Assembly: GCF_004345325.1 (NCBI RefSeq)
Contig: NZ_SLVJ01000002.1
Location: 1-64,000 of the forward strand
Source: Acinetobacter calcoaceticus
GTDB lineage: Bacteria > Pseudomonadota > Gammaproteobacteria > Pseudomonadales > Moraxellaceae
DNA: 64,000 nt
Direction: 5' to 3'
Numbering within the stretch: position 1 is the stretch's first letter; each line of letters starts with the position of its first letter. Both the position numbers and the translations under genes were made by a program. The notes beneath the pieces were generated by a model that searched no databases, was not told the DNA's origin, and worked only from the letters and a program-made list of their open reading frames with translations. This document shows positions 54,941 to 63,648 of the stretch, piece by piece.

Positions 54941-56326
54941 TTATTCATGTTCGTTGTGTTGTGGTGCTGGGTAGCGGAAACCTTTGGTTTTATAACCTAG
55001 ATAAAGAATACCGAGCATTGCCCACCATAAGCCATATTTAAGCGCATCAGCCTCAATTTCTAACCACAAGGCGAAGATACTGACAAAGCCCAATAGGGGA
55101 ACGATGACGAAGTTACAGATGTCTTTGAAGTTTTTGGTTCGACCATCCCTTAATGCATATCGTGAGATGACCGATAGATTGACAAAGGTAAAGGCGGTTA
55201 AAGCACCAAAACTAATCAGCGAGACGACTCGTTCCAAGCCCATAAAGCCTGCAGAGAGCGCCACGACACCCACGATTAGGATGTTGTAAGACGGGGTAAA
55301 GTTTTTAGGACTAATATGACCAAAGATTTTTTTATTGATCACGCCATCACGACCCATTGCATACATCAAGCGTGATACGCCTGCATGGGCTGAGATTCCA
55401 GAAGCCATAACCGTAATAATGGCAAAATACAGCACCACGGTTTTAAACATCGCCCCGCCAATCATAAACAAGATGTCGGGTTGAGTAGCCTCAATATCGC
55501 TAAAGTAGTCACGCGGATTATTTGGGAAATAAATTTGCATGAAATAAGCACTTACGATAAAGATGATCCCTGCAAGTAAGGCGGTCAAAAAGATTGCACG
55601 GGGTAGGGTTTTTTCAGTATCTTTGGTTTCTTCAGCCAATGAGCTGAGGGAGTCAAAGCCAGTAAAAGAAAAACACAGTACCGTAGCCCCGGTAATGAGT
55701 GCACCCATTTGGGTCATTTCATTCCAGAATGGCTCTAGGCTCCACAGTTGATAACGTGTATCCGCTGTAATGAGACCATCGGCATTTTGACCTTGATTGA
55801 GAATATCGTAGACCATGTATGTAAATACACCAATCACGGCAATCTGTACAAATACAATCAGGCTGTTAAAGTTTGCGACAAATTTAGCGCCGCGGAGGTT
55901 GATCAAGGTCATAAACAGAGTTAGACCAATCACCCAAACCCAGTGATTAACTTGGGGGAATAATGCTTCTAAATAGATTACCGCTAAAATAATATTGACC
56001 ATCGGAGAGAGTAAATAATCTAACCACGATGACCAACCCACCATAAATCCAACATTGGGATGGATTGATTTTTGGGCATAAGTATAAGCAGAACCAGAAG
56101 AGGGATAGCGTCTGATCATATGACCATAACTGAGTGAAGTCAGTAAGATGGCAACCAGTGCAACAATATAAGATGTAGGTACGTGAAATTGGCTTTTATC
56201 TGACACCAATCCGAAAGTATCGAATAAGGTCATGGGTTGGATATAGGCCAAGCCAATAATAATGATATGCCAGAGTCCTAGCGTTTTTTGCAATTTCGCA
56301 GGTTGAGTCCCAGAGGTGTGTGTCAA
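54941..56326 (-). CDS. APC-superfamily amino-acid/polyamine permease
   Basis: A 461-residue transporter with about twelve helices. The N-terminus is LGLWHIIIIGLAYIQPMTLF; helix 1 and the following GSAYTYAQKSIHPNVGF are typical of the APC family. CFSFTGFDSLSSLAEETKD is the helix 6 substrate region, and MASGISAHAGVSRLMYAMGRDG is also characteristic. Putrescine or amino-acid importers of the PuuP type look similar. The start is TTG 56326, with AGAGGATT upstream; no ATG exists for 31 codons. The next gene set upstream on the strand, the alcohol dehydrogenase, is separated by a stem-loop. Confidence 0.87.
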   Translation of the reverse strand: MTHTSGTQPAKLQKTLGLWHIIIIGLAYIQPMTLFDTFGLVSDKSQFHVPTSYIVALVAILLTSLSYGHMIRRYPSSGSAYTYAQKSIHPNVGFMVGWSSWLDYLLSPMVNIILAVIYLEALFPQVNHWVWVIGLTLFMTLINLRGAKFVANFNSLIVFVQIAVIGVFTYMVYDILNQGQNADGLITADTRYQLWSLEPFWNEMTQMGALITGATVLCFSFTGFDSLSSLAEETKDTEKTLPRAIFLTALLAGIIFIVSAYFMQIYFPNNPRDYFSDIEATQPDILFMIGGAMFKTVVLYFAIITVMASGISAHAGVSRLMYAMGRDGVINKKIFGHISPKNFTPSYNILIVGVVALSAGFMGLERVVSLISFGALTAFTFVNLSVISRYALRDGRTKNFKDICNFVIVPLLGFVSIFALWLEIEADALKYGLWWAMLGILYLGYKTKGFRYPAPQHNEHE

Positions 56327-56631
56327 CGGCGGAATCCTCTTAGTCGTTGATCAAGGATCAGTCTTATTGATTAAAGGATCGTTTGAGACGAACGATCCCC
56401 CCAGCAAATGTATACAAAGTGCAGCAATCTAAGCAATCTTGATTTTATTTGCTAGCAACTTTGTTGGTGTTTATTTCATAAGTTTTATAGCAGCAAATGT
56501 ATTGCAGAAAATGTACCACTTCTGAAAATTTCAATGGCGTTCTACTTCCTGAAACAAGCCCCCAATACAAAAGCCTGATGTTTTAAAACATCAGGCTTGA
56601 GCTGAGCGTATATTGGCTGATTTTTTTTAAA
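56327..56631. other. 305-bp gap upstream of the permease
   Basis: No gene. Contains the long palindrome at 56571-56598 and presumably the permease promoter. Confidence 0.5.
56571..56598. terminator. Long palindromic terminator after the alcohol dehydrogenase
   Basis: AAGCCTGATGTTTT and AAAACATCAGGCTT form a perfect 14-bp inverted repeat with no spacer. On the minus strand it follows the dehydrogenase stop. A T-run is weak, so the hairpin may act mostly as a transcript end or stabiliser. Confidence 0.75.
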
Positions 56632-57816
56632 TTACCAAGCTTTTTCTAAGATCTCACGTAAATCTTTTAGTGTGGCTTCTTTTGGATTAAAAATGATGGA
56701 ACCATCATTAAGGGCTTTTTCAGCCACATCATCCAACTGTTCTTTGGTAACTTTGCCTGTTTCACTCAGGGTGCGAGGCAACTTGGTTAAAGTGTGAATG
56801 CGATCACGCATGGTCAAGAGGGTATCAATGGCTTTATCTGCGCGTTGTTCCGCAGGTGTTTGGGCATAGATGTCTGGGCCGGCCAAAGGTAACAATAGAT
56901 CTGCAATTTTATCGCCATTGACTGCTTTGTTGTATTCGAGCACATAAGGCAGGAATAAGTTCATGCACAGACCATGCGGTAAATGGGCAACAGCACCCAA
57001 TGCATGTCCGAGTGAATGGATTAATCCAACCATCGAGTTTGAAAATGCCACACCAGCCATGGTAGAGGCTTGTGCCAACTCTAAGCGACCCTGTGCATCT
57101 TGTGGATTATCCAAAACTTCAAATAAGTGTTGGCTGATTTTCTTGATTGCGGCAGTCGCATAAGCATCGCTCATCGGATTTGCCGCCATACAGGTGTAGG
57201 ATTCTACAGCATGGGTCATGGCATCCATTGCAGTCATCGCAGTTAAATGCCCAGGCAAAGTCTGAGTCATGCGTGGATCAAGGATCGCGGCATGCGGCAT
57301 CAAATAATTTGAAGTAAACGGGATTTTGACATGACGCTGGTTGTCGGATACCACAGCGACCATAGTGACTTCTGAACCAGTACCTGATGTGGTCGGTATG
57401 GCAAAGAAAGGTTTTAATGGACGCGGTAGATTATGCGCACCGGAGTATTTAAGCAGGTCATCACCACCTTCGGTCACCAAAATGTTGGTGGCTTTCGCTG
57501 TGTCCATGACTGAACCGCCACCGACTGCAATGATCGCATCACAGTTATTGTCACGATAGGCTTTGGCGGCAGCGCGTACGGTTTCTAGACTTGAATCGGG
57601 TGGGACATCATCAAAAATACAGGCCACGACAGCATCAGTGGACTCAAAAGCCGCTTCAATCGGTGCCAACAGTTGATTGCCACGCACGCCTTTGTCGGTA
57701 ATGATCATGGGACGCTTGGCACCAAGTGAGGCCAGTTCATAAGGAATGTGCTCTAGTGCGGCAAGACCTGCAATAACCTTAACGGGGCAAAAAAATTCGT
57801 AATATGGTTTAGCCAT
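56632..57816 (-). CDS. Iron-containing alcohol dehydrogenase
   Basis: A 394-residue group III dehydrogenase. The NAD(P) loop is IAVGGGSVMDTAKATNI; SGTGSEVTMVAVVSD and the metal ligands in DAMTHAVESYTC, and HSLGHALGAVAHLPHGLCM are complete. Broad-range enzymes such as YqhD/AdhB/DhaT use primary alcohols or aldehydes. ATG 57816 (MAKPYYEFF) has AGGGAA upstream and follows the SCP2-like stop by 1 bp; ATG 57825 overlaps that stop. The pair is translationally coupled, so the two products likely work together. Substrate unknown. Confidence 0.92.
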   Translation of the reverse strand: MAKPYYEFFCPVKVIAGLAALEHIPYELASLGAKRPMIITDKGVRGNQLLAPIEAAFESTDAVVACIFDDVPPDSSLETVRAAAKAYRDNNCDAIIAVGGGSVMDTAKATNILVTEGGDDLLKYSGAHNLPRPLKPFFAIPTTSGTGSEVTMVAVVSDNQRHVKIPFTSNYLMPHAAILDPRMTQTLPGHLTAMTAMDAMTHAVESYTCMAANPMSDAYATAAIKKISQHLFEVLDNPQDAQGRLELAQASTMAGVAFSNSMVGLIHSLGHALGAVAHLPHGLCMNLFLPYVLEYNKAVNGDKIADLLLPLAGPDIYAQTPAEQRADKAIDTLLTMRDRIHTLTKLPRTLSETGKVTKEQLDDVAEKALNDGSIIFNPKEATLKDLREILEKAW

Positions 57817-57817
57817 G

Positions 57818-58351
57818 TTATGCATTCCCTTTTAAATATGATTGAGCAACTTTTAGATAGATATTGGCAGCGGTGCTGAGTTTGTCTTTTAAGCTCAATT
57901 GCTGTGGATATTCTTTTACCGCTAATTCAGCGACCAGTTTAGGTAAGATCAAGGCTTCCATTTTATTTAAGCAGCGTACCAAGCGGATCGCATAACTGAC
58001 GTCACCATCAGCCACCATACGATCGTTGGCGAAAGCGCGTGATGTACTTTCTTGAAATGAAAACACTAAAAATGCATGATGCAAATGTTTAAACATGATG
58101 GTGAGATCAGGTTTGGTGTCCGCTTGCTTGATCAGTTCGAGTTGCTGTTGATCATTAACTCGAGCAATAAAGGCCGGCCCATTGGGGAAGACTTTCATTG
58201 ATAAGCAAAAACCGACAGGAAACTTGGAAACTTCGTGTTGAATTTCTTCATCAACTTGGCTCGCCATGACCAAACCTCTGCCAATTACATCCATCATCAG
58301 TTTGACATAGGCAAGTTCAAGTGCGGGCTTAACAGATTTGGTTGAAATCAC
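57818..58351 (-). CDS. SCP2-like sterol/lipid-carrier domain protein
   Basis: A 177-residue protein with an SCP2-like domain: VSKFPVGFCLSMKVFPNGPAF, KPDLTIMFKHLHHAFLVFSF and the FQESTSRAFANDRMVADGDVS segment, where SCP2 proteins have their lipid-facing helix. This domain binds acyl or alkyl chains, so it might present a fatty alcohol or aldehyde to the adjacent dehydrogenase. GTG 58351 is the start, with AGGGA upstream (an ATG just before is out of frame). Cytoplasmic. The coupled gene order is the main functional hint. Confidence 0.72.
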   Translation of the reverse strand: MISTKSVKPALELAYVKLMMDVIGRGLVMASQVDEEIQHEVSKFPVGFCLSMKVFPNGPAFIARVNDQQQLELIKQADTKPDLTIMFKHLHHAFLVFSFQESTSRAFANDRMVADGDVSYAIRLVRCLNKMEALILPKLVAELAVKEYPQQLSLKDKLSTAANIYLKVAQSYLKGNA

Positions 58352-58429
58352 TCGCGCATCCCTTTTTAAATAATAATTAGTATTTTAGAGTAAATACTCT
58401 AATTTGTTTGGATTAAAAAATAAAGTCCT

Positions 58430-59086
58430 TTATGCCTGAATTACAGCAACATCATTAAAATATTCACTTTGCTTAAAGAAATGAATGACATCCTCACACA
58501 ATTGCGTATAGCTTGGGTAAGTGGGTAATAGGTCTTGAATACGCACCATTTCCAAACCAGCATAACCGCAAGGGTTAATGGTTTGAAAACCACTTAAATC
58601 ACAGTCAATATTCAGTGCGAGCCCATGATAACTGCGGCCACGGCGGATCTTAAACCCCAGTGAACCAATTTTACGATCATCGACATAGACCCCTGGGGCA
58701 TCCTTTTTCGCTCGCGCTTCGATGCCATATTTATTTAACAACTGAATCATCAAGTCTTCGGCAAAACTCACCAGTGAGCGTACATTCCAACCGAGTCGAT
58801 TCAAATCAAATAAAAAATAGATCACCAGTTGACCTGGGCCATGCCAAGTGACTTGTCCGCCACGATCACTTTGTACTACTGGAATGTGGCTAGGCATCAG
58901 AATGTGTTCAGGTTTTCCTGCCTGACCTTGGGTTAACACTTCGCTATGTTGTAATAACCACAGTTGATCCTGGCTTTGAGCATCACGTTGTTCAGTGTAG
59001 CTTTTCATCTCGTTAAAACGATCTGCATAGGCGGTAAAATCTTGATACTGGCGGATGCTTAAGCTGGGTTTAACAAGATCATTCAT
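58430..59086 (-). CDS. lipB: Octanoyl-[ACP]:protein N-octanoyltransferase LipB
   Basis: A 218-residue enzyme that moves octanoate from acyl-carrier protein to lipoyl domains. The acyl-thioester Cys lies in TINPCGYAGLEM, the Lys in KIGSLGFKIRRG, with QSDRGGQVTWHGPGQL and YHGLALNIDCDLSGF also typical. I start it at ATG 59086 (MNDLVKPSL), with GGGGAAC upstream; the frame from 59110 is longer. It follows the ybeD gene on the same strand, as in E. coli, with a terminator-like hairpin between. Confidence 0.95.
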   Translation of the reverse strand: MNDLVKPSLSIRQYQDFTAYADRFNEMKSYTEQRDAQSQDQLWLLQHSEVLTQGQAGKPEHILMPSHIPVVQSDRGGQVTWHGPGQLVIYFLFDLNRLGWNVRSLVSFAEDLMIQLLNKYGIEARAKKDAPGVYVDDRKIGSLGFKIRRGRSYHGLALNIDCDLSGFQTINPCGYAGLEMVRIQDLLPTYPSYTQLCEDVIHFFKQSEYFNDVAVIQA

Positions 59087-59190
59087 AGTGTTGAGTTCCC
59101 CCCGATACAACTCTCAATCTGAGTATAAAGGACTTTATAAATTTAGACAGTGCGAACTGCGATAGCAGCAGTCAGCGATTTAGCGATTGC

Positions 59191-59223
59191 AAAAACAAAA
59201 CACCCGAGTTGTAAACTCGGGTG
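59191..59223 (-). terminator. Terminator after ybeD (minus strand)
   Basis: CACCCGAGTT and AACTCGGGTG around GTA. On the minus strand it is followed by TTTTGTTTTT, 28 bp beyond the ybeD stop. lipB probably also has its own promoter. Confidence 0.85.
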
Positions 59224-59251
59224 AATGCTTGGATCTGATTTACAGCTCAAC

Positions 59252-59542
59252 TTAAAGCGCTGTTTTGATCAATGGGCAGGCGGCCAGGTCTTTATACAAG
59301 GCATGCACTTGCTCCAACTCATCAAATCGAAGTTGTGCCGTTAAGGAGTGGTATTTCCCTGTTCTTGATGGCTGTACTTTTAAGCTTTGACCATCAAAGG
59401 CAGGAAAATGTTTAACCAATATATCCACTACAGCAGCGTGTAATTCTGGTCCCGCATCGCCAATGAGTTTAATTGGGTAGTCCATCGGGAATACCCAGAG
59501 ATCTTCACGGAGTTCACGAGATGGTGTGCGGTCTGTCATCAT
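59252..59542 (-). CDS. ybeD: YbeD-family (DUF493) protein
   Basis: A 96-residue ferredoxin-like fold protein: FPMDYPIKLIGDAGPELHAAV, FPAFDGQSLKVQPSRTGKYH, SLTAQLRFDELEQVHALYKDL. It resembles the C-terminal ACT-like domain of PhoU-type regulators. In E. coli it accompanies lipB and seems to modulate lipoate or metabolic flux. GAGGTG precedes the ATG at 59542 (ATG 59539 is equally possible). Confidence 0.9.
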   Translation of the reverse strand: MMTDRTPSRELREDLWVFPMDYPIKLIGDAGPELHAAVVDILVKHFPAFDGQSLKVQPSRTGKYHSLTAQLRFDELEQVHALYKDLAACPLIKTAL

Positions 59543-59565
59543 GGTTCACCTCAATATTGGTATGT

Positions 59566-59596
59566 AAAACGCCTGCAAATCTATGCAGGCGTTTTT
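59566..59596 (-). terminator. Terminator after rpoD
   Basis: AAAACGCCTGCA and TGCAGGCGTTTTT around AATCTA, in the gap between rpoD and ybeD. It has A/T runs for both strands; rpoD is the gene that reads into it. Confidence 0.85.
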
Positions 59597-59683
59597 AATC
59601 TATGCCGTATAAGATGGGGATGCATATTGAAATTACAAGCTTTTCAAAACATCCCAAATCTTAAACTGAGCAAGCGATGATCA

Positions 59684-61561
59684 TCAATCGTTTTCAAGGA
59701 ATGAACGTAAGTGTTCAGAACGTGAAGGATGACGTAGTTTACGCAATGCTTTCGCTTCGATCTGACGAATACGTTCACGGGTAACATCAAATTGCTTACC
59801 GACTTCCTCGAGGGTGTGGTCAGTTGGCATGTCGATACCGAAACGCATTTTCAATACTTTGGCTTCACGTTCAGTCAAGTTTTCCAAGACCTCACGAGTC
59901 GCTTCTTTTAAGCCTTCAGAGGTTGCAGCATCAACTGGTGAAGTGATGTTGCTGTCCTCAATAAAGTCACCCAAGTGCGAATCTTCATCATCACCAATCG
60001 GTGTTTCCATGGAGATCGGCTCTTTGGCGATTTTAAGCACTTTACGTACTTTAACTTCGTCCATTTCGAGACGTTCGCCCAATTCTTCAGGGGTAGGCTC
60101 ACGGCCCATTTCTTGAAGTAATTGACGAGACACACGGTTGATTTTGTTTATGGTTTCAATCATGTGTACCGGGATACGAATGGTACGTGCTTGGTCGGCG
60201 ATTGAACGGGTAATTGCCTGACGAATCCACCAAGTTGCATAGGTCGAGAATTTATAACCACGACGATACTCAAACTTGTCTACCGCTTTCATCAAGCCAA
60301 TGTTGCCTTCTTGAATCAAGTCGAGGAACTGTAGACCACGGTTGGTATATTTCTTCGCAATCGAAATCACCAAACGCAAGTTGGCTTCAATCATTTCTTT
60401 CTTGGCGCGACGTGCTTTGGCTTCACCAATGGCCATGCGTTTTGAAATTTCTTTGATCTCTTTTACAGTGAGACCCAATTCTTTTTCAAGATCAGCAATT
60501 TTTTGTTGGAAAGCCAACACATCTGGACGTACTTTTTCCAAATAGTTTTTGGTTTCAGCAGGTACTTTCGCGATCTGTTCATCAAGCCATGCTGGGTTTG
60601 ATTCCTGACCTGGGAAGCTGGTTCTAAACTGAGTACGGTCCATACGGCCACGACGAACTGCATAGCGCATCACTTCGCGTTCAGAAGTACGGATTTGATC
60701 ATGCGTACCACGAATCATCTCTGAAATAATATCAAACAGACGCGGGGTAAATTTAAACATCATGAACACAGTTGCTAGTGCTTCTAGCGCCGCTTCTGAT
60801 TCAGCACTGCTACGACCATGTGCTGCAATCAAGGTTTTGGTTTTTTGCCAAGCCGCATCAAGTTCATCAAAACGTGCTTTTGCAATTTCAGGATCTGGAC
60901 CAGATTCGCCTTCAGACTCGTCTTCAGTTTCAGCTTCTTCCTCTTCCTCATCATCATCCAACTTAACGTCTTTGGTGGTGGCTTTGGCTTTTTCCGCTAT
61001 AACTGGTTCTTCTTCTAAAACTTCTGGTACAGGCTCATCTGATTCAGGGTCTAAATAACCTGATAAAATATCTGCTAGACGACGCTCGCCATTCACATAA
61101 TCATTATATTCGCCGAGAACCACTTCTACCGCATTTGGCCAGTATGCAATTGAGTGCAAGACATCACGGATGCCTTCTTCAATTCGTTTTGCAATACTGA
61201 TTTCGCCTTCGCGTGTCAGGAGTTCAACTGTACCCATTTCACGCATATACATACGAACTGGGTCAGTAGTACGGCCGGGTTCATTTTCAACAGATGCGAG
61301 AACAGCAGCAGCTTCTTCTTCAGCAACTTCATCAGCAGCTTCAGTGTTGTCTTCGAACATCGTATCATCGGCTTCGGGCGCACGTTCATGCACAGGAATA
61401 CCGACGTCCCGAAGCATCTGAATAATATCTTCAATCTGCTCGCTTTCGGTGATCGAGTCCGGGAGATGATCGTTAACCTCAGCGTAGGTTAGGTAACCTT
61501 GCTCTTTGCCTCGGCTAATCAGAGCCGCTACCTGAGAAGTAGGGGAATGCATATCGCTCAT
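59684..61561 (-). CDS. rpoD: RNA polymerase sigma factor RpoD (sigma-70)
   Basis: A 625-residue primary sigma factor. Region 1.1 begins [21 protein letters not shown]; region 1.2 has [20 protein letters not shown]. An acidic non-conserved stretch (about residues 195-215, [20 protein letters not shown]) separates it from region 2 ([41 protein letters not shown]), followed by regions 3 and 4 ([20 protein letters not shown]). Complete. The ATG at 61561 lies 405 bp from a divergent small gene. An array of Ser-rich antisense frames here is a shadow of the acidic stretch. Confidence 0.97.
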   Translation of the reverse strand: MSDMHSPTSQVAALISRGKEQGYLTYAEVNDHLPDSITESEQIEDIIQMLRDVGIPVHERAPEADDTMFEDNTEAADEVAEEEAAAVLASVENEPGRTTDPVRMYMREMGTVELLTREGEISIAKRIEEGIRDVLHSIAYWPNAVEVVLGEYNDYVNGERRLADILSGYLDPESDEPVPEVLEEEPVIAEKAKATTKDVKLDDDEEEEEAETEDESEGESGPDPEIAKARFDELDAAWQKTKTLIAAHGRSSAESEAALEALATVFMMFKFTPRLFDIISEMIRGTHDQIRTSEREVMRYAVRRGRMDRTQFRTSFPGQESNPAWLDEQIAKVPAETKNYLEKVRPDVLAFQQKIADLEKELGLTVKEIKEISKRMAIGEAKARRAKKEMIEANLRLVISIAKKYTNRGLQFLDLIQEGNIGLMKAVDKFEYRRGYKFSTYATWWIRQAITRSIADQARTIRIPVHMIETINKINRVSRQLLQEMGREPTPEELGERLEMDEVKVRKVLKIAKEPISMETPIGDDEDSHLGDFIEDSNITSPVDAATSEGLKEATREVLENLTEREAKVLKMRFGIDMPTDHTLEEVGKQFDVTRERIRQIEAKALRKLRHPSRSEHLRSFLEND

Positions 61562-61966
61562 CTTTGCTTACTCTTTGTTGAATCTGTGGCGGTGAAAAAC
61601 CGTGCATGATAGCACAATTCGTTGATATTTGTTCGGTATTGATCAGCCAAGCTGAGTTCTACCCATACAGTTAATCTAATAATTCTTTTCAATATTGGGT
61701 TCAAATCATACTTTTCAAGTGATGAAGCATTTTTTATATTCAAACCATTAGCTATAACAGCAACCGAAGTCATTCCCAAAGCCATATCCAAAGAATGGAA
61801 ACTTAAACACTGAATATAATGGCATAACTGTGTTGAAAAAAAAAAGTAGACTTATGCAGTTATTTTAAAAAAACAAAATAAAACTTGACATGGTATTTGA
61901 ACAAAGATAAATAGCGCCTAGACCTATTTAGTTTTTTACTTTTATATTTTGAGATGAGGTTGCTTT
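61562..61966. promoter_or_regulatory. Divergent promoter region, rpoD and PA3496-like gene
   Basis: No gene. On the plus strand TTGACA (61885-61890), 17 bp, then TAAATA (61908-61913) form a near-consensus sigma-70 promoter for the small gene at 61967. The rpoD promoters should lie nearer 61600-61750. Confidence 0.6.
61885..61913 (+). promoter_or_regulatory. Near-consensus sigma-70 promoter
   Basis: Perfect -35 TTGACA and -10 TAAATA at the ideal 17-bp spacing, about 55 bp before the start of the small acidic protein. Confidence 0.75.
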
Positions 61967-62161
61967 GTGTCTTCTACAGATTTTGAATTAGATGATAGCT
62001 TTAGCGAAGATGATGTTAGTTTTGATGAGTCATCTAGCAAAATTACCGCTAAAGAATCACTGGAAAAACGTCGTTTAATTGACGACCTACTCGCCCAGCG
62101 CCGCCTAGACCGAGAGCTGAAAGATTTTGATTATGATTTTGAAGATGACGGAGATGAGTAA
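61967..62161 (+). CDS. Small acidic protein, PA3496-like
   Basis: A 64-residue highly acidic protein. The N-terminal half is dense in Asp, Glu and Ser; the C-terminal half has a basic helix (SLEKRRLIDDLLAQRRLDREL) and a second acidic tail (FEDDGDE). The KRR-ID-LL-RR pattern fits the PA3496 family of small putative envelope-integrity proteins, from memory. The start is GTG 61967 with GATGAGG at good spacing and an excellent promoter. High expression is likely. Function unknown. Confidence 0.7.
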   Translation: MSSTDFELDDSFSEDDVSFDESSSKITAKESLEKRRLIDDLLAQRRLDRELKDFDYDFEDDGDE

Positions 62162-62241
62162 CAATATTGTGTGAGGTGGTGGCAGATAAGCTTGAAAATG
62201 CTATGCTACCGATTTGTGTAAACTGATAAATTGGATCAAGA

Positions 62242-62766
62242 ATGAGTGCTTTAGATTTAGACCTGTTGAACGACTATCTAGATGGCGACCAAAATGAGTA
62301 TGGTCTAGACTTTGCAGCCACTCATGGTTTTTTATGTGCGCTTGCTGTCGGTCCTCAATTTGACCGTTGGCTTGAAGAATTATTTGATAGTAACCACGAC
62401 AAAGCACCAAAAGAGTTGATCGTGCAGATCAAACTTTGGTTAGAAGATTTGCGTCAAAAATTGGCCAATGAAGAAGGCATCGAATTTCCGTTTGAAATCG
62501 AAGAAGCTGACGTTGAATCGAGTCTTGGGGACTGGAGTGTTGGTTTTGTTGATGCAATGTTCTTAAATGAAGAAGCTTGGTTTACTCCAGAGTATGAAGA
62601 GCAGTTGGTCGATCTGACCTTACCAATTATGGTGTTTAGCGGCATTGATGACGAAGATCCACAAATGGAAACTTTCCGCCGTAATGGTCAATTGATGGAT
62701 GAACTTGCTGAAGAGATTCCTGAAAACTTAAATGAACTGTATTTGATGTATCACACACCGAGCTAA
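62242..62766 (+). CDS. YecA/YgfB-family (UPF0149) protein
   Basis: A 174-residue acidic protein of the UPF0149 group: LNDYLDGDQNEYGLDFAATHGFLCAL (helical start), WLEELFDSNHDKAP, WSVGFVDAMFLNEEAWF, and a final DELAEEIPENLNELYL. The pattern of two helical halves is typical of YgfB; no C-terminal SEC-C zinc finger (as in YecA) is present. YgfB of Pseudomonas represses ampDh3 through AlpA. Here no partner is adjacent. ATG 62242. Confidence 0.88.
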   Translation: MSALDLDLLNDYLDGDQNEYGLDFAATHGFLCALAVGPQFDRWLEELFDSNHDKAPKELIVQIKLWLEDLRQKLANEEGIEFPFEIEEADVESSLGDWSVGFVDAMFLNEEAWFTPEYEEQLVDLTLPIMVFSGIDDEDPQMETFRRNGQLMDELAEEIPENLNELYLMYHTPS

Positions 62767-62800
62767 ATCGCCAAGGTGGTGAATCACAGTTCATCGATAA

Positions 62801-62836
62801 AAATCAGTTAAATCTTAGGTTTAGCTGATTTTTTTT
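62801..62836 (+). terminator. Terminator after the UPF0149 gene
   Basis: AAATCAGTTAAA pairs with TTTAGCTGATTT (one T-G wobble), followed by six further Ts, 35 bp after the stop. Confidence 0.8.
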
Positions 62837-62858
62837 GGATAAATTTTTATCACAGATC

Positions 62859-63476
62859 TTAAGTGTTGGCTTTGTTTTTTTTCATTTTTAGATAGACATA
62901 AATCGCGACAGCGATGATGGCAATGGCGATAATCACATAGCCGACCTGACTAAAGATTTGCTGCATCAACAGTTTATTTTCACCAAAATAGTAGCCCACA
63001 CTGGCCAAAAATGTGGTCCAGATGATGGTGCCGAGTCCGCTATACAGCATGAATTTCCAAAAGGGCATACCACTCATCCCAGCAGGAATACTGATCAGTG
63101 AACGTACGGCTGGGATCATCCGGCCCCAAAATACAATCCGTTCTCCATATTGGTTAAACCATTCCAAGGCCTTTTCGACATCTTTAGATTTGATATATAG
63201 ATATTTCCCATAACGATCGATCCAACGATAAATACCCTGATTGTCACAGGCATGGCCCAGCCAATACAGACACGCTGCGGCAACCAGCGAGCCGATACAA
63301 CCTGCAATCACCACACCAGTAAACAGCAATTGCCCTTGGGACGCAGCGTAGCCTGCAGTGGGCATAATCACTTCAGAGGGGATCGGTGGAAAGACATTAT
63401 CGAGAAACATCAGCAGGGCAATGCCCAAGTAGCCTAGTTTTTCCATAATACTGATGACCCAGTTGGTGATATCCAT
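62859..63476 (-). CDS. DedA-family inner-membrane protein
   Basis: A 205-residue DedA/VTT-type protein. Key motifs: FLDNVFPPIPSEVIMPTAGY (re-entrant loop with the conserved Glu), VFWGRMIPAVRSLISIPAGM (conserved Arg residues), PFWKFMLYSGLGTIIWT and a final membrane helix with a basic tail (LKMKKNKANT). The family are lipid transporters or flippases for undecaprenyl phosphate and phosphatidylethanolamine, linked to colistin tolerance and pH homeostasis. Convergent with the preceding gene. The longest start at ATG 63476 begins inside the first helix region. Confidence 0.9.
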   Translation of the reverse strand: MDITNWVISIMEKLGYLGIALLMFLDNVFPPIPSEVIMPTAGYAASQGQLLFTGVVIAGCIGSLVAAACLYWLGHACDNQGIYRWIDRYGKYLYIKSKDVEKALEWFNQYGERIVFWGRMIPAVRSLISIPAGMSGMPFWKFMLYSGLGTIIWTTFLASVGYYFGENKLLMQQIFSQVGYVIIAIAIIAVAIYVYLKMKKNKANT

Positions 63477-63582
63477 AGTGTGACTAACCTGAGTAGAATG
63501 GATTCATCCTAAGTATTTTTAATCCAGAGGTAAACATTTCAATTCGAATCTAAATGTGAAATTACTGCGATTAAAATTTAAA

Positions 63583-63612
63583 ATCCCACCAAACTTATGA
63601 TCTTGGTGGGAT
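63583..63612 (-). terminator. Stem-loop after trhO (minus strand)
   Basis: ATCCCACCAA and TTGGTGGGAT around a 10-nt loop. On the minus strand a TTTTAAATTTT-like stretch follows, fitting a terminator for trhO. Confidence 0.7.
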
Positions 63613-63648
63613 AGCTAAAGTGTTGTTAAATTGTGCTTTAGAACAAAC

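Noticed and set aside
60762..61058. Ser-rich frames antisense to rpoD
   Set aside because: They mirror the acidic GAT/GAA-rich part of rpoD; no start signals.
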